This document shows, piece after piece, positions 12,810 through 24,160 of a DNA stretch of 64,000 nt. The translations under genes were made by a program, and so were the position numbers. Within the stretch, counting starts at the first letter, position 1, and each line of letters opens with the position of its first letter. This DNA comes from Chamaecrista fasciculata. Taxonomy: Eukaryota; Streptophyta; Magnoliopsida; Fabales; Fabaceae. Below the pieces are notes generated by a model. It ran no database searches, was not told the DNA's origin, and saw nothing but the letters and a program-made list of their open reading frames with translations. The stretch lies in the NCBI GenBank assembly GCA_003254925.1, contig QANZ01022571.1, positions 78,073 through 142,072 on the forward strand. Direction: 5' to 3'.

Positions 12810-13740
12810 AAATGAGTGGTTAGAGAAGAGTTGGTGAGGGAAGAGATGTTTATATTTGGGAGGATCCTTGGCTTCCAGATGTTGGGAGGTTTAAAGTGGA
12901 GGATAGGAGACAAGATAAAAGGGGTTTATTTTGGGTACGTGATCTCATTAATCAACAATCTATGAAGTCTGGGTTTAGAGTGAAAATGAAGCAACCATAG
13001 GATGAAACAGATGCGATGGAGGAAGTGGATGTAGCCCATGGAGGAGTGAATTGGTCTACTTTTAATAATGCTTGGAGAGTTATTTGGAGATGCAATATTC
13101 CATTTTTGGTGAAATTATAAGGATCTTTATCCGTGTAACGGTAAAGGTGATGAATAATGTTACTCGGAAATGAACAGACAAAACTCTCCAAGAAAAAATA
13201 GTAATATTCTTCCTTTGGCAAGCTCACTGAGGAATTGGAAATTCTTCAAATGAAGGTTTGGCAATAGATGATCAATGCTTCTTGTGTGGTAATGTATCAA
13301 TGTCTCGTTTGCATGTTTTGTCACAAACTAGAAGTTCTTTGGAGAGATGCTGCTATGCCTCAAGATTTGCTTCTCATTCTGACTTTATTGAATGGTAATG
13401 TATCAATGTCTCGTTTGCATGTTTTGTCACAAACTAGAAGTTCTTTGGAGAGATGCTGCTATGCCTCAAGATTTGCTTCTCATTCTGACTTTATTGAATG
13501 GTTTAAGTCCATTATGCATAAGGGGCTCTGAGAATTAGAGATTTACTATTTATTTTGCTCTCCATAAGGTGTGAGTTGTAAGAAATGCAATGAGAATTGA
13601 TGGGAATGATCCTGCTTTGTTTGCTTTGTGGAGTATTTGCAGATCTAGGTGGGAGGAATTTTGGGGTTGTAATTTGTTAAATGAGGTGGAATCTTATGTT
13701 GTTAGAGTTTTACAACGAGAGAAGGTTTGTTTATTATCTT
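12810..13740 (+). pseudogene. Degenerate LINE zf-RVT/RNase H-like remnant
   Basis: Plus-strand translation in changing frames gives VYIWEDPWLPDVGRF, then FWVRDLIN, NNAWRVIWRCNIPF, CFLCGNVSMSRLHVLSQ and finally LWSICRSRWEEFWGC. This is the order of the zf-RVT and downstream RNase H-like region of plant LINEs. Stops and frameshifts are frequent. The relic contains the 106-bp duplication listed separately. Confidence 0.65.
13287..13498 (+). repeat. Exact tandem duplication, two 106-bp units
   Basis: Units 13287-13392 and 13393-13498 read the same throughout as far as I can see. Both begin TGGTAATGTATCAATG and end TTTATTGAA. The duplication lies inside the LINE relic and destroys its frame (106 is not a multiple of 3). 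The lack of divergence suggests it is recent or an assembly artefact. Confidence 0.9.
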
Positions 13741-14109
13741 TTGAGGTAAAATACAACTGAATTTGGTATTTCAGATAGCACAATTACTAGTTTAGTATGT
13801 ACTAGTTCTAAATGTTTTGCTGCTAGTTTAATTGCAATCTTAACTTCTGTTATGGTTCCCCTCAACATGCAATCTTAAAATAACTTGGCAACCACTTGCC
13901 CTTATACTTCATTGCCCATGCTGCACATAATGAAATGAAGGGAGGGAATCAAATGACAGAGTCTGGATACCAGAACCAGGACGTATATTATTGAAATGTG
14001 TTGAATACATATAACGAATCGATTTCTACTTCCTAAAACCAGACTACCCAATAGCAATCTAGAAACTTGGTGTGAATAAAAAAAAATTATAATGAAAAAT
14101 AGAAAATTA

Positions 14110-14380
14110 AGGGTAAATACATAATTCAATACTTAAAACGTATAACTTCCTCCACTGTAGTCTTTGAGCTTATATTTGTGTATGAATTAATCCCCCAAAA
14201 CTTGAAACATGTATATCAAATTAATCCTTTAGGAAAATAATAATTTGATCCCAGTAAAAGGAACAACAGATAGATTGGTTATAAATTTTGAGGGACTAAC
14301 TTATACAAACAAATTAATTCAAAGAGTAAAGCTTCAAAAGATATATCTTTTAAGAATGAAATTGTGTATTTACACATCAA
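14110..14380. mobile_element. Fold-back MITE downstream of MUR4
   Basis: The left end GGGTAAATACATAATTCAAT pairs with the right end ATTGTGTATTTACAC in inverted orientation, with further pairing inward. There is no coding capacity. It lies about 300 bp past the MUR4 stop codon. Confidence 0.6.
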
Positions 14381-14446
14381 AAAGAAAATCTTTAGCCCAC
14401 TTCTATGAGAGATAGAAGGGCAACTGGTATTGTTCTTAGTTAAATT

Positions 14447-14603
14447 AAGATTTAATTACAAAATTGATACATGAACTTAAAACATACCAAAGCATCTTGT
14501 AAACTTTAAAATGTAGAAAACACTCAACCAAAAGTTGCTTTTAAGGGAGTGTTTTATTACATTTTTAAAGTTTATTTATCAATTTTGTAATCAGATCCTA
14601 ATT
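14447..14603. mobile_element. Short fold-back MITE at the MUR4 3' end
   Basis: AGATTTAATTACAAAATTGA at the left pairs with ATCAATTTTGTAATCAGATC at the right, giving a hairpin of about 155 bp. It starts only about 75 bp after the MUR4 stop codon, so it may fall in the 3' UTR and supply the poly(A) region. Confidence 0.6.
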
Positions 14604-14678
14604 TATAGAGGAAAAATGTATTTCTATTGGTTGTTAATTTTGGAGATAGCATTGCTCCAAGGTCTTGTGGTGTAAAAC

Positions 14679-15748
14679 TCAGATTGCTGCAGATGAGGTC
14701 CCATAACCATCACGGTGAGCTTTCTGCCATCTCCATGCAATCTCCAAACTCTCTTGGAGATTGGTGTAACGTGCACTCCAACCAAGTTCACGCAAGATCT
14801 TGGATGGGTCACTGTACACTTCAGCATAGTCGCCTGGGCGACGAGAAAGATATTCAACTTTAATGTCAACACCTGTAGCTTTCTTACAAGCGTCCACAAA
14901 CTCATTCACTGATCTACCTGGTAATATTAACACAGCCCCACAACAAATATAACTCAACTGTGGATGAAAATATATCTACAACCAAGAACGTCAAAACAGT
15001 ATATAATTTACATTCACGGCATATATAGACCAGACCTACCTCTTCCAGTGCCAACATTGTAGATCCCAACTTTACCAGGTTGTGCCTTTTCAAGAGCTTT
15101 CACGTGAGCATCAACCAAGTCAGTCACATCAATATAATCTCGTATGCAAGTTCCATCACTTGTCTTATAGTCAGTGCCCCTAACCTGCAAGGTCCCAAAA
15201 ACCAGAATCACTATTCTTGCTGCTGCAAGGTTTCAATCATCATTATACAAATAAATGAGTTTTAAACATAAGCCAGCCTATTAGGCAGCTTCTGAGTAGC
15301 TTGCAAAGCTGCCATAGAGATGACTTAAACCATGTTTGTGAACTAATGTAGTTGAGCTTTCTTCGGAAATAAAAAATTAAAGAATATGATACAAACTTCT
15401 ATTTGTATTAGGACCCAAACAATTTCAGGTTTCAGATAAATGCTTTTAAAGAGCAATAATACTTTGTTTCTATGAGAAAACATTTATCCACTAATTCTAT
15501 ATCCTTTACAAGGTACCAAACATTATTGTCCCTTCTGCTAATCAGCCTCCTTGAAAGAGGACCTTGTACAACACATTATGACTAATGAAGCAAGGACGCC
15601 TGAGAAAAAATACATTTATAATACAATGCTTCAAATCATACATGAACTTTTTTTGTCATGTTGCAGTGTCACGTTTTAGTATCTAAGCTTCCTAGATTTT
15701 GACTTTCGTAATGAATTCCCTTTGCAGAAAAATAAAAGAACAAAACAA

Positions 15749-15784
<36 letters not shown>

Positions 15785-18700
15785 CTCAGCATACCTTTAA
15801 TCCCGGAATAATACCACGAGCTGCATCAAAGCAAGCACCAGAAATTCTACCCTGTTCTCGCAGTTCAGGTCTAGGAGCCTCGCCTAATCTTCCCTCTGGA
15901 TCAGATCCGATCACATTGAAGTATCTGGTTGTTTATAAAAAACAAAAACAAAAAAAACAAGCACCATATATTAGCAATCTCATTCAAAGTCAGACCTCAA
16001 GCTGTATATCAATAGTCCAGATAACATGAATTGGTCCGTTTCAAAGCTAAATACCAGTATTAATACTAAAATAGGATTCCCTGTTTGTTATCTAACGAGT
16101 CTAGTCCTAGACATTCAATATGTTGTCATTATTGAAGAAAAATATCATTTCAACTTAATAGCATAGGTCCACCACTACATCCATTTCCTACTGTTGAGCA
16201 GCATTTTCTTTTTACAATATTCTACTTAGAATTCGAGCACAATATTTCCACTGTGATCGCCAATACATCTCCAAACGCAAGGTATTGAAGGGAAAAAAAA
16301 TAATAAAACAATTACAGAGAAGGAGAAGAGAGAAAAACTAGTATACAAAAAATAGTTTCATTATCTTTTTAATTTTTGTACTAAAAATCTGCATTTGTGA
16401 AATGGATAAATAAAATCTTTCACCTAGCCTGACAAGAAAATGTTAACTGATCATAATGCATGTTAATTCAACCAAGTGACGAGACTCTAGCAAGGATTCC
16501 ACATATAGAAAATATGTCAAGATTAATAATAATTTTGGCAATGATGAAGAAAAGGAAGAATATTTAAATAACATGGAGAGAAATTTTATATGGATTTGCA
16601 CAAACCTTAGAATCATTACTGCCATATCCGAATTTTTAGAAAAATCAAGGATGATATCTTCTGCCATCTTCTTAGCTTTTCCATATGGATTTATCGGGAA
16701 CTGAACCATAATACAACAATGTTAGCAGTAAATTCCTACATGCCAAGACCAAAGAAGGATGCAAAAATAAACCATTAAAACCAAACAATTATAGAATATA
16801 CAAGCCACAGCTAGATTTCCCACCTGGGGTGTTTCTTCTGTAATGGGCATCTTTTCAGGTTCCCCATATGTTGCACATGTACTAGAATATATCAAAGTCT
16901 TCACACCATGCTTAGCCATAGACTCCAAAACCAACAAAGTGTTTGATGTAATATTGTGATAATACCTGAGAAAAATAAGTTACGGACAAATAGATAAACA
17001 TCATAAAAATATCCGAGGCAGCAACAAATATTCCCCACCCCAGAGAATAGAAAAATAAAAACATAAGAACCTGCATAGACTGATCTCTTTCTCTATCAAA
17101 AGTCAAGGTTTCTCTTTCCAAAAGCAGATAGTAGATTATAACATAAACAATTGATTTTTCTTATCAGAAAATACAGAGGTTTTTTGGTTTATTTTATTTA
17201 GTTTTAGAAAAATCAATCATAAGTTTAGTACATATTTTTTACCAGTTATAATGTTATGCTATTTACGAGCAAGTCAAAAAGGGTTAGTGATAAGGTAACC
17301 CTTCACAATTGCCTAAATAATCTAACACATTATATTTGTTTTACTTTTGGTTCTTGGCTAATGAATTATTTCAAAATTTTGTGACAATATTCAATCATAA
17401 GTCTCTCTCTTGGTTGCTGACAAACACAATGGTGCAGGAAAGGTGACAGCATGACAGACTCATGTGAATCCTTCCCCCACTCTCTTTATGAGTGCAAAAC
17501 AACACATACAGGGAAGGTGACATAGAATTTTTCTACCTAAGCTAAAAAGAAATTACTTGTGTTGAAAAGAACTTGCTCGCTATTGACTACGCAGATGGCA
17601 AACACCCTTCAGTTGGATCAAGCAATTTGAAGCTATGGTTCCTTAGTAGGAGTGGTGAATTAACATTGGTTTCATTCACCTAAGGGGCATAGCCTAAAAG
17701 GATGGTTAGCCTAATTGTACGGGAACAAGTTAACAGACTGTACCATAATCAGATCATTCCAAAGTCCTAACAAGAACAAATTACGCTTCTATACACATCA
17801 TAAAACCATGACTTTATCACAGACTAACGATTCAGGAATTAAGAAATGGCTATGCTTTGCAAAACAGCTTAACATAAACAAGCATATACAACATAACACA
17901 ATGCTGAAAATCATTTTCAAACAACACAGACTTCAGCAACATCAACCTGTACATAAATAGAACAGGAAGTATCACTGCCAAAACCAGATAAGAGTCAATA
18001 TAAACTGGGATAAAATGAACAAACCAAGTTAACTCAACCACTGTTCCTAATACAAATGAATAAATTAAAATTATATCTGAGAAATTAATGGTCCGACATA
18101 AAAGAGGTTAAAAAGTTCTTTAAATTTATATTTTCACTATCATAACATAATAGAAGTGGTTGTATACAAAAATTTCATGTTGAAAACAAATAATACCAAA
18201 ACATCTCCAAATCCCATCCGACAATGCTAAAGAAATCACAATATGATATTCCAAACACAAATGCATCTCAAATTGCAATTTCATGTTCTAGTGCATAACC
18301 TTATTATAAAAAACTGAGAACATTACCAAACTAAAGCAATTTGCTATAGAGCCCATAATGCAAGGAAAATGCAAATTTATATAGAAGAAAACAATATGCT
18401 AATTCACTACTTGGGTAGATGAACAAGATAAAAAATCTTAAATATAAACCACTTCCCACTGCTCGTTCAACTGAACTTAAATGAAAGACAAATACATACT
18501 TGAGAGGATCGACTGTGCTCTCTCCCACATAAGCAACAGCAGCAAAGTGCATAACAGCATCAAATTTATTGTCTGCAAATATTTTATCAACCTGATATCC
18601 AGTCAAGTCAACAAGCCACGCCCTCTTCATAATGTTTCAAATAAAAGTCAAAACTTTAGTTCAACACCAAAATATTTCTATTTTCAAAGCAAGATGATAA

Positions 18701-19894
18701 GGATACAGATTTTTTGTCTCCCAAGTCAGCATATATAAATTGGAGCCTTCCAGGATCTGGAAATAAACCTCGGAGAACCTTGACGGCACCCATATTTCCT
18801 CTTGACAAGTTGTCCTGCCAGAATGAAAACATTTTAAGTCTCTGGCACATCAACATTGGTAAATTGCAAATGACTTGATCAGAGAATCCTCAATATCATG
18901 AAGAGACATACCACTATGGTGACACGATAAGAATCCTTTAGAAGTCGAAGAGAAGCATGTGAGCCGATATAGCCAGCCCCTCCTGTTACCAGGACATGGG
19001 TGACCCCAGGTTCACGGAAAGAAAACTGAAAAGGCCAAAATGTAGAACGAATCCGATAAACAAATGAACAGCCATAATGACTATAGATTGAACATCTAAT
19101 ATACTCATCAATCAAATAACCTGAAAACTGACAGTAAAGGTGAAGGCATGAAGGGACGTCTAGTTGAAGATAGAATCCCCTACCTTTTATTTTTAAAATT
19201 TATCTCAATAACCTAACAGAATTTTCTCCTTTCATCCTACATACTAAAAAATATCTGGACAACCCGTTGCTCTCATCATCAATTGGGAATATATGTAAAC
19301 TAGAATAGTCAAATTTGTCTGTCTTACAGGCTTTTATAGCTAGTTATTCAAAACCTTAATCTGATGTAATACATTGTGTTTATGACACCAAATACATCCA
19401 AAAACATATTATATGTACACACACTAAAAAACAAAAAATACATAAATATCAATGATGGCAGGTAATGGAGTTTTTAATAAAATTAAATAAGAAAAATATA
19501 GGAGTTACCGGACTAGGGGAACCCAAAGAAGGAGATTGCTTGATCATGATGATGCATAATGCTGTTAATGTTGCAGCAAGGAAAACTTTTCCAACCAAAC
19601 CTCCCTTCCGTTTTGAATCAGCATAATCCATTCCTAAGAGATTGCAAAACATAAACAAAACAGTCACACAATCAGATCTCAATTAGATGATAACATAATA
19701 AAGAAAAAAATTAATGGTGTGGAATAAATAACAGAACTTTGACAATTAATTAAACTGTTTTTTATCAAAGAGAGAGTGTGAATTGGTCATACCACCATTC
19801 ATGCTTTATACTTATATTTGGCAAGAAAAACCTTACCTCCCAATGACCCTGGTCTGTTTGCCCTAGGCTGAGTTCTGGACCTCCCAAATAGCAT
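14679..19894 (-). CDS. MUR4: UDP-arabinose 4-epimerase (UDP-xylose 4-epimerase), MUR4 type
   Basis: Ten coding exons: 19837-19894, 19509-19633, 18912-19025, 18707-18814, 18500-18591, 16824-16965, 16606-16700, 15795-15924, 15040-15184 and 14679-14917. They join to 415 residues. The enzyme interconverts UDP-xylose and UDP-arabinopyranose in the Golgi, supplying arabinose for pectin and glycoproteins. It is a type II membrane protein: one hydrophobic segment at about residues 33-50 follows a short basic cytosolic tail. The short-chain dehydrogenase core then begins with the NAD-binding GGAGYIG at 76-82, has SST at 193-195 and the catalytic Y219-x-x-x-K223 (NPYGKAKK). Length and exon content match the Arabidopsis protein (about 419 residues). 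The start is the ATG just inside an acceptor at 19917/19918, implying an intron in the 5' UTR. All catalytic residues are present. Confidence 0.95.
15750..15782. repeat. (AT)n microsatellite in a MUR4 intron
   Basis: An uninterrupted AT dinucleotide run lies in intron 8 of MUR4, directly upstream of the exon 8 donor on the minus strand. It is a likely length-polymorphic site. Confidence 0.9.
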
Positions 19895-19917
19895 TTGCAA
19901 AATCTATATTATTAGGT

Positions 19918-20986
19918 CTGAGAAAATGATGTCTTATTCATCAACACCAAAAGTCAATCAAAAGCCTCCTTCCTTGTACAGAACTTGAGTGATATGCTGC
20001 AGATACCACAATGTATATCAGACATCTTTTCACGGAGCAAAACAACCCCAACGAAGGGCAGAATTGAGAATAAATAGATGACTCCAACAAACAGAGAATA
20101 AAAGGGAAGGACCAAGCCAAAGCAACAAAAACTTGGAAAATGAAATGACAAAAAAAAAAAAAAGGATTTGATTCTCAAGGCTCGAAGAATTGAGGGAAAT
20201 TTTTCAAAAGGCACCGATACTAATGATTAATATACCTCGGCAAATGAAACAGAGACCCAGCAATTCACCAAAAAAATTTAGAATCATCATGTTGGTTAAA
20301 TATAGCATACCCAGAAATTCTATATCCTTATCACTCTATTGATAAAAAAGACATGCTCATAATGGTCGGTCAGAGCACACGATGCAAAGAGAGAAAAAAA
20401 ATAAGGAAACTAGAAGACCACTTTCCGGTTTCAAATACATCAAAGAAGATAAACATTTTATGACAAAAGAAACATCGTCATTAATTTCCAAAAATATACC
20501 CTACAATGGGAAAGAAAAAGTCCCGATGTCTCGAGTTTCAAGATCCAACGTGATCAACCCAACAAAACCCATCACGGATAACACTTCTCCTATTACTTCC
20601 AACATAGAGAACACTACCCACCCTTGATCAACCGAAAAACAAACCCTAACAGAAATGTACATAATCAACTGAGAAACTTAAAGACCAAAACCGGGCAACA
20701 ATAGAAACAAAGACGTAGTATCACAAGGGTTAATAACGAACACAGTACCGAATGAAAAGAGAGAAAATAAAAAGCAACGGTAGCTCATGTCATGTGGACG
20801 TGCAGGCCACCAAGGCAGAAGAAGATCTTATAGCGGAAAAAGGCGTAAAAAGAGAAAAAGAGGGTTCAATTTAGACAATTACAAGCAACCAAAAAGAAAT
20901 TTAAAGTAAACGAAATTCAGGTTAGAAAGGCATGAAAGAGAGAGAGATAACGAAAGAAAAATTGAGAAAAACGCAAGAAAACGTAC
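19918..20986 (-). other. Probable 5' UTR intron of MUR4
   Basis: On the minus strand an AG acceptor precedes 19917, 23 bases before the MUR4 ATG. A good GTACGT donor lies at 20981-20986, just after the pyrimidine-rich stretch expected of a plant 5' leader. No coding sequence with family resemblance lies between. The intron is inferred from these signals alone. Confidence 0.5.
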
Positions 20987-20989
20987 GAG

Positions 20990-21034
20990 CTAGAAAGGTA
21001 GAACTGGTCCAGAAATGTGAGAGGTATTGAGCAT
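20990..21034 (-). CDS. Possible upstream ORF in the MUR4 5' leader (14 codons)
   Basis: In the inferred first exon, an ATG at 21034 opens a 14-codon frame (MLNTSHISGPVLPF) that stops at TAG 20990-20992, just before the predicted donor. Upstream of it is a CT-rich leader (GA repeat at about 21030-21065 on the plus strand). If the leader is as inferred, this uORF could lower MUR4 translation. No conservation evidence is available from the sequence alone. Confidence 0.3.
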   Translation of the reverse strand: MLNTSHISGPVLPF

Positions 21035-21425
21035 TGAAGAGAGAGATAGAGAGAGAGAGAGAGAGGGTTATAAATTATAATAGGCGGAGAATTCGCAGCG
21101 TCTACGTTGTCTGTGAGCTAGAGGTTGACACGAGAAGCAGCAAGCAATATCATTCATTCTTCTTATTCGTGGACTTTCTTTTCTTATTCAGTTATTCCTC
21201 CTACTCTTTAAGAAAGGAAAGTTTAATTTTAATTATTAAATTAGATTTTAATTACAAAATTAGTATTCGAATCTTGAAGAGTGTAGCAAATTGAAGGAAA
21301 TGGTTTCTAAATACAGAATGCTATTTTAGAGAAAGAAATGGTTGGGTTGATTTAAATATAATATTGTACGTAGATTTAATTGGTTGATGATGGATGTGAA
21401 AACTAAAATGAAGAAAGAAAAAAAA

Positions 21426-21806
21426 GGACAAAAGTATCTTTTTTATCTCTAAATTTCACATCAACTTTCAATTTTGGCTCTAATAGTTTTTTTTTTCTGT
21501 CAATTTCATCCCTAACATTTTATATTTTGATCAATTTTATCCTTTGCTTTTAATTCAATCAAATATTAACAACTGATTCTACGTAGCTAATGACATGTAA
21601 TGTAAAATTGATAGAAAAAAAACTCAAATTCTAACTCAAATTGAAAAAAAAAAAATAAAGTCTATTGTTAATTTATTGAAATAAGTTAGTCAAAGGATAA
21701 AATTGGTCAGAATATAAAATATTGAGGATAAAATTGACAATAGAAAAATACTAGAAACGAACTTAAAAATTGATGCAAAGTTTAGGGACTAAAAAATACT
21801 TTTCCC
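21426..21806. mobile_element. Fold-back MITE, family 1, copy b
   Basis: The left end GGACAAAAGTATCTTTTTTA pairs with the right end AAAAAATACTTTTCCC, and internal arms match copy a (11.5 kb), including the motif TAATGACATGTAATGT near the centre. It is non-coding and lies upstream of MUR4. Confidence 0.75.
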
Positions 21807-21987
21807 AAAGAAAAAATGAAGGCAGAAGTTCGTCTCCAAACTTTACATCAACGGTTAGCTTTGTCCTCATTTTTTATTTGTGGTCAATTTTATCCATAAT
21901 GTTTCGCATTTTAGTCAATTTTATCATTTGCTTTTATTCTAGCTAAATATCAACGACAAATTCTATGTGACTAATGATATGTAATGT

Positions 21988-22668
21988 CTAGTCGCTACTA
22001 AGAGGAGAGAGAAGCTCTCCCTTCTCTCTACACTTTATCTCCCTTTCACGTTTCAAGTTTGGAGGGAGGAGTTGTAGTGTAAGTGCAACTCCTCCCTATA
22101 TCTTTTCTTCTTTTTCTTTTTGTGTTTAGGCTAATAAATTCAGATTTGGTGTATTTTCCCCGGTTTATGGTGGTGATATTTCCAGATCTGATCTTACCCA
22201 CTTTGAGTGGTGTTTTTCCCCCATTTTTGTGGCGGTGCTCTGTTTTTTCCTCTTATAGTGTATTTCTCCTTCTGTGGTGTTTTTTCTTTGTTCAGATCTG
22301 GCTTAGCCCCTAGTTGGTGGCTATTTGTCCTTCAGATCTAGTATTTATGCCTCATCGATGATAAAGCCGATGATACCTACACTTGGTTTGGAGACTTATC
22401 TTCTGTTCAAGAGCAAGCATAGGCGTTTTCACATTGTTGACAGCACTTTGTGTGATAATTTTCATCCTGAGGATAATTCCCTTATAGGATCAGTCAGTGC
22501 GCTCGTGTACGCTTATGCGTCTTTATGCGTCGTTAAGCTCATCTCCGCCCTTAGTTCAACAATGACTATGTTTTATGTTTTGTTTTTTGTTTTAGTATTG
22601 AAGTTTCTGATCATTTGTAAGTGCCGTTTGGCTTTTATTTAATATATGTTTGGATATTTATCAAAAAA
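21988..22668 (+). mobile_element. LINE-derived non-autonomous insertion with 15-bp target duplication
   Basis: AATGATATGTAATGT occurs exactly at 21973-21987 and 22669-22683, flanking this segment. The segment starts with a CT/GA-rich leader, ends in TTTGGATATTTATC followed by an A run, and holds no long frame with reverse-transcriptase motifs. A 3' A-tail plus a target duplication of this length is the signature of target-primed reverse transcription. The tail resembles plant L1 3' ends, so this looks like a deleted LINE or a LINE-mobilised transcript. Confidence 0.8.
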
Positions 22669-22695
22669 AATGATATGTAATGTAAAATTTATTGT

Positions 22696-23267
22696 ATATT
22701 ATTATAAAAATTAAAAAAAGAAACTTTAAATACATATTAAACCGTTTTGAATTATGCACGTTATTTTTTGATTTAAACCGAAAAGTTAATACATTTTACT
22801 GTGCACGTTGCGTTTTTGGATTTTTTAGATTTAAACCAGTAAAATGCACGTTACTGGTTTAAATTAAAGACGAACTTTAATGCACGTTACTGGTATATCT
22901 TTGTGGGAGGTCTGGAGTTTTTAGTAGATATAGAGAACGGAAAAAACAATATAATGGTTGTGAAAGTGAGAGAAAAATACTTGTGTCCTTGGGTAGAGAA
23001 AAAGTGTGGGAGTAGAGTCCTGTCTACTTCTTTGTGTAGAAGTTGTAGACTCAAAAAAAGGGGAGTATTTGGCCGTTGTATCCTGGGGGTGACGCGTCCG
23101 TGTACCACTACACCGGGGTTATAGACAAAGTTTCTACCCGTGGAGGGCGTGAATTACCTTAAAGAAAGCGAGATATCCGTGCCTCGGCCAAATACCACGC
23201 AGTCCGTCTTTACTAATATTTTTATTTCTTGTCTATTATTTTCTTATTTTCTCTTGTAGCCCCAACA
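22696..23267. mobile_element. Second insertion inside MITE copy c, unknown class
   Basis: Relative to MITE copy b, extra sequence begins after AAAATTTATTG (22685-22695) and ends before AAAATTTGTAG (about 23268-23278), two similar 11-mers that may be a diverged target duplication. Inside, TGCACGTT recurs four times between 22755 and 22890, several copies beside GGTTTAAA-like sequence. No protein motif is recognisable. Confidence 0.4.
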
Positions 23268-23813
23268 AAATTTGTAGATAAAAAAAATTAAATCCTAACT
23301 CAGATTGAAAAAAAGTATGAAGTATGTCGTTAGTTTATTGAAAGAAGTTGGTCTAACGAAAAAATTGATCAAAATGTGAAACATTGGGGACAAAATTTAT
23401 TGTAAAAAAAAGGACGAAATTGACAATTATTATAAAGTTTAGAAACCAAAAGGTGCTTTTGTCAAAAGAAAAAAATTGGAAAAAGAAAAGATGGGTTGAA
23501 ACTTGAAAGGAGGTGCATAGAGTGACCAATGGGGTGCTAGCATTTGGCATGGAGTTTAGGCGAGGATGGCGGGAGTGGGGGTGCGTGCATGGCAGATGGC
23601 ATCACATAAGAGAGAGAGAGAATGAAGTTTTCACTTTTCAATTCAATACTCATAGTACTTTAGGGCCACATGCAAATTTGGCCATTTAGATTTTATGGCC
23701 CTCGTACACGATGAGACTGGGTAGCTTCGTTTAATTGACTTTTCAAGTTTCTATTGCTGCCTGCCATATTTGATGTTTTTATTTTCCCCGAGAAAACGTA
23801 GTAATAAATTTTT

Positions 23814-24151
23814 GGCTAAAAAGTAAATTTGGTCTCATATCTTATGTTCAATTTCTAATTTGGTCTCATATTTTTTTTTGTTGCACTTTTGGCCCTATAT
23901 CTTTGGTTCAGGTCCCAATTTGGTCCCATATCTTTTTTTATTGCAAATTTAGTCCTATATCTTTGGGTCAGGTTTGATAATGGTTGATTCTTTTGCAAAT
24001 ATATGAGACAATTGTGGAACTTGACTAAAAGATATGAGACCAAAATTAGAATCTTTTTCAAAGATATGGAACCAGTATTGTAACAGAAAAATCTACATTA
24101 CCAAATTGGGAATTGAACAAAAGATATGGGGACCAAATTTTAACTTTGGCC
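23814..24151. mobile_element. Fold-back MITE with near-perfect 9-bp target duplication
   Basis: Terminal inverted repeats start GGCTAAAAAGTAAATTTGGT and, from the other side, GGCCAAAGTTAAAATTTGGT. Flanks are TAAATTTTT (23805-23813) and TAAATTTAT (24152-24160), 8 of 9 identical. A 9-bp duplication suggests a Mutator-like origin. Internal arms repeat a motif like GATATGAGACCAAAATT. Confidence 0.7.
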
Positions 24152-24160
24152 TAAATTTAT

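Larger units (their letters stand above)
21822..23463. mobile_element. Fold-back MITE, family 1, copy c, split by nested insertions
   Basis: The left half (21822-21987) and the distal right half (about 23280-23463) match the corresponding halves of copies a and b. Between them lie a LINE-derived insertion (21988-22668) and a second insertion (about 22696-23267). The order of events is therefore MITE first, then the insertions. Confidence 0.75.

Noticed and set aside
15750-15782. Tandem dinucleotide as a functional element
   Set aside because: It is an ordinary AT microsatellite in an intron.
22325-22642. A 105-codon plus-strand frame
   Set aside because: It lies inside the LINE-derived insertion and shows no reverse-transcriptase or other domain.
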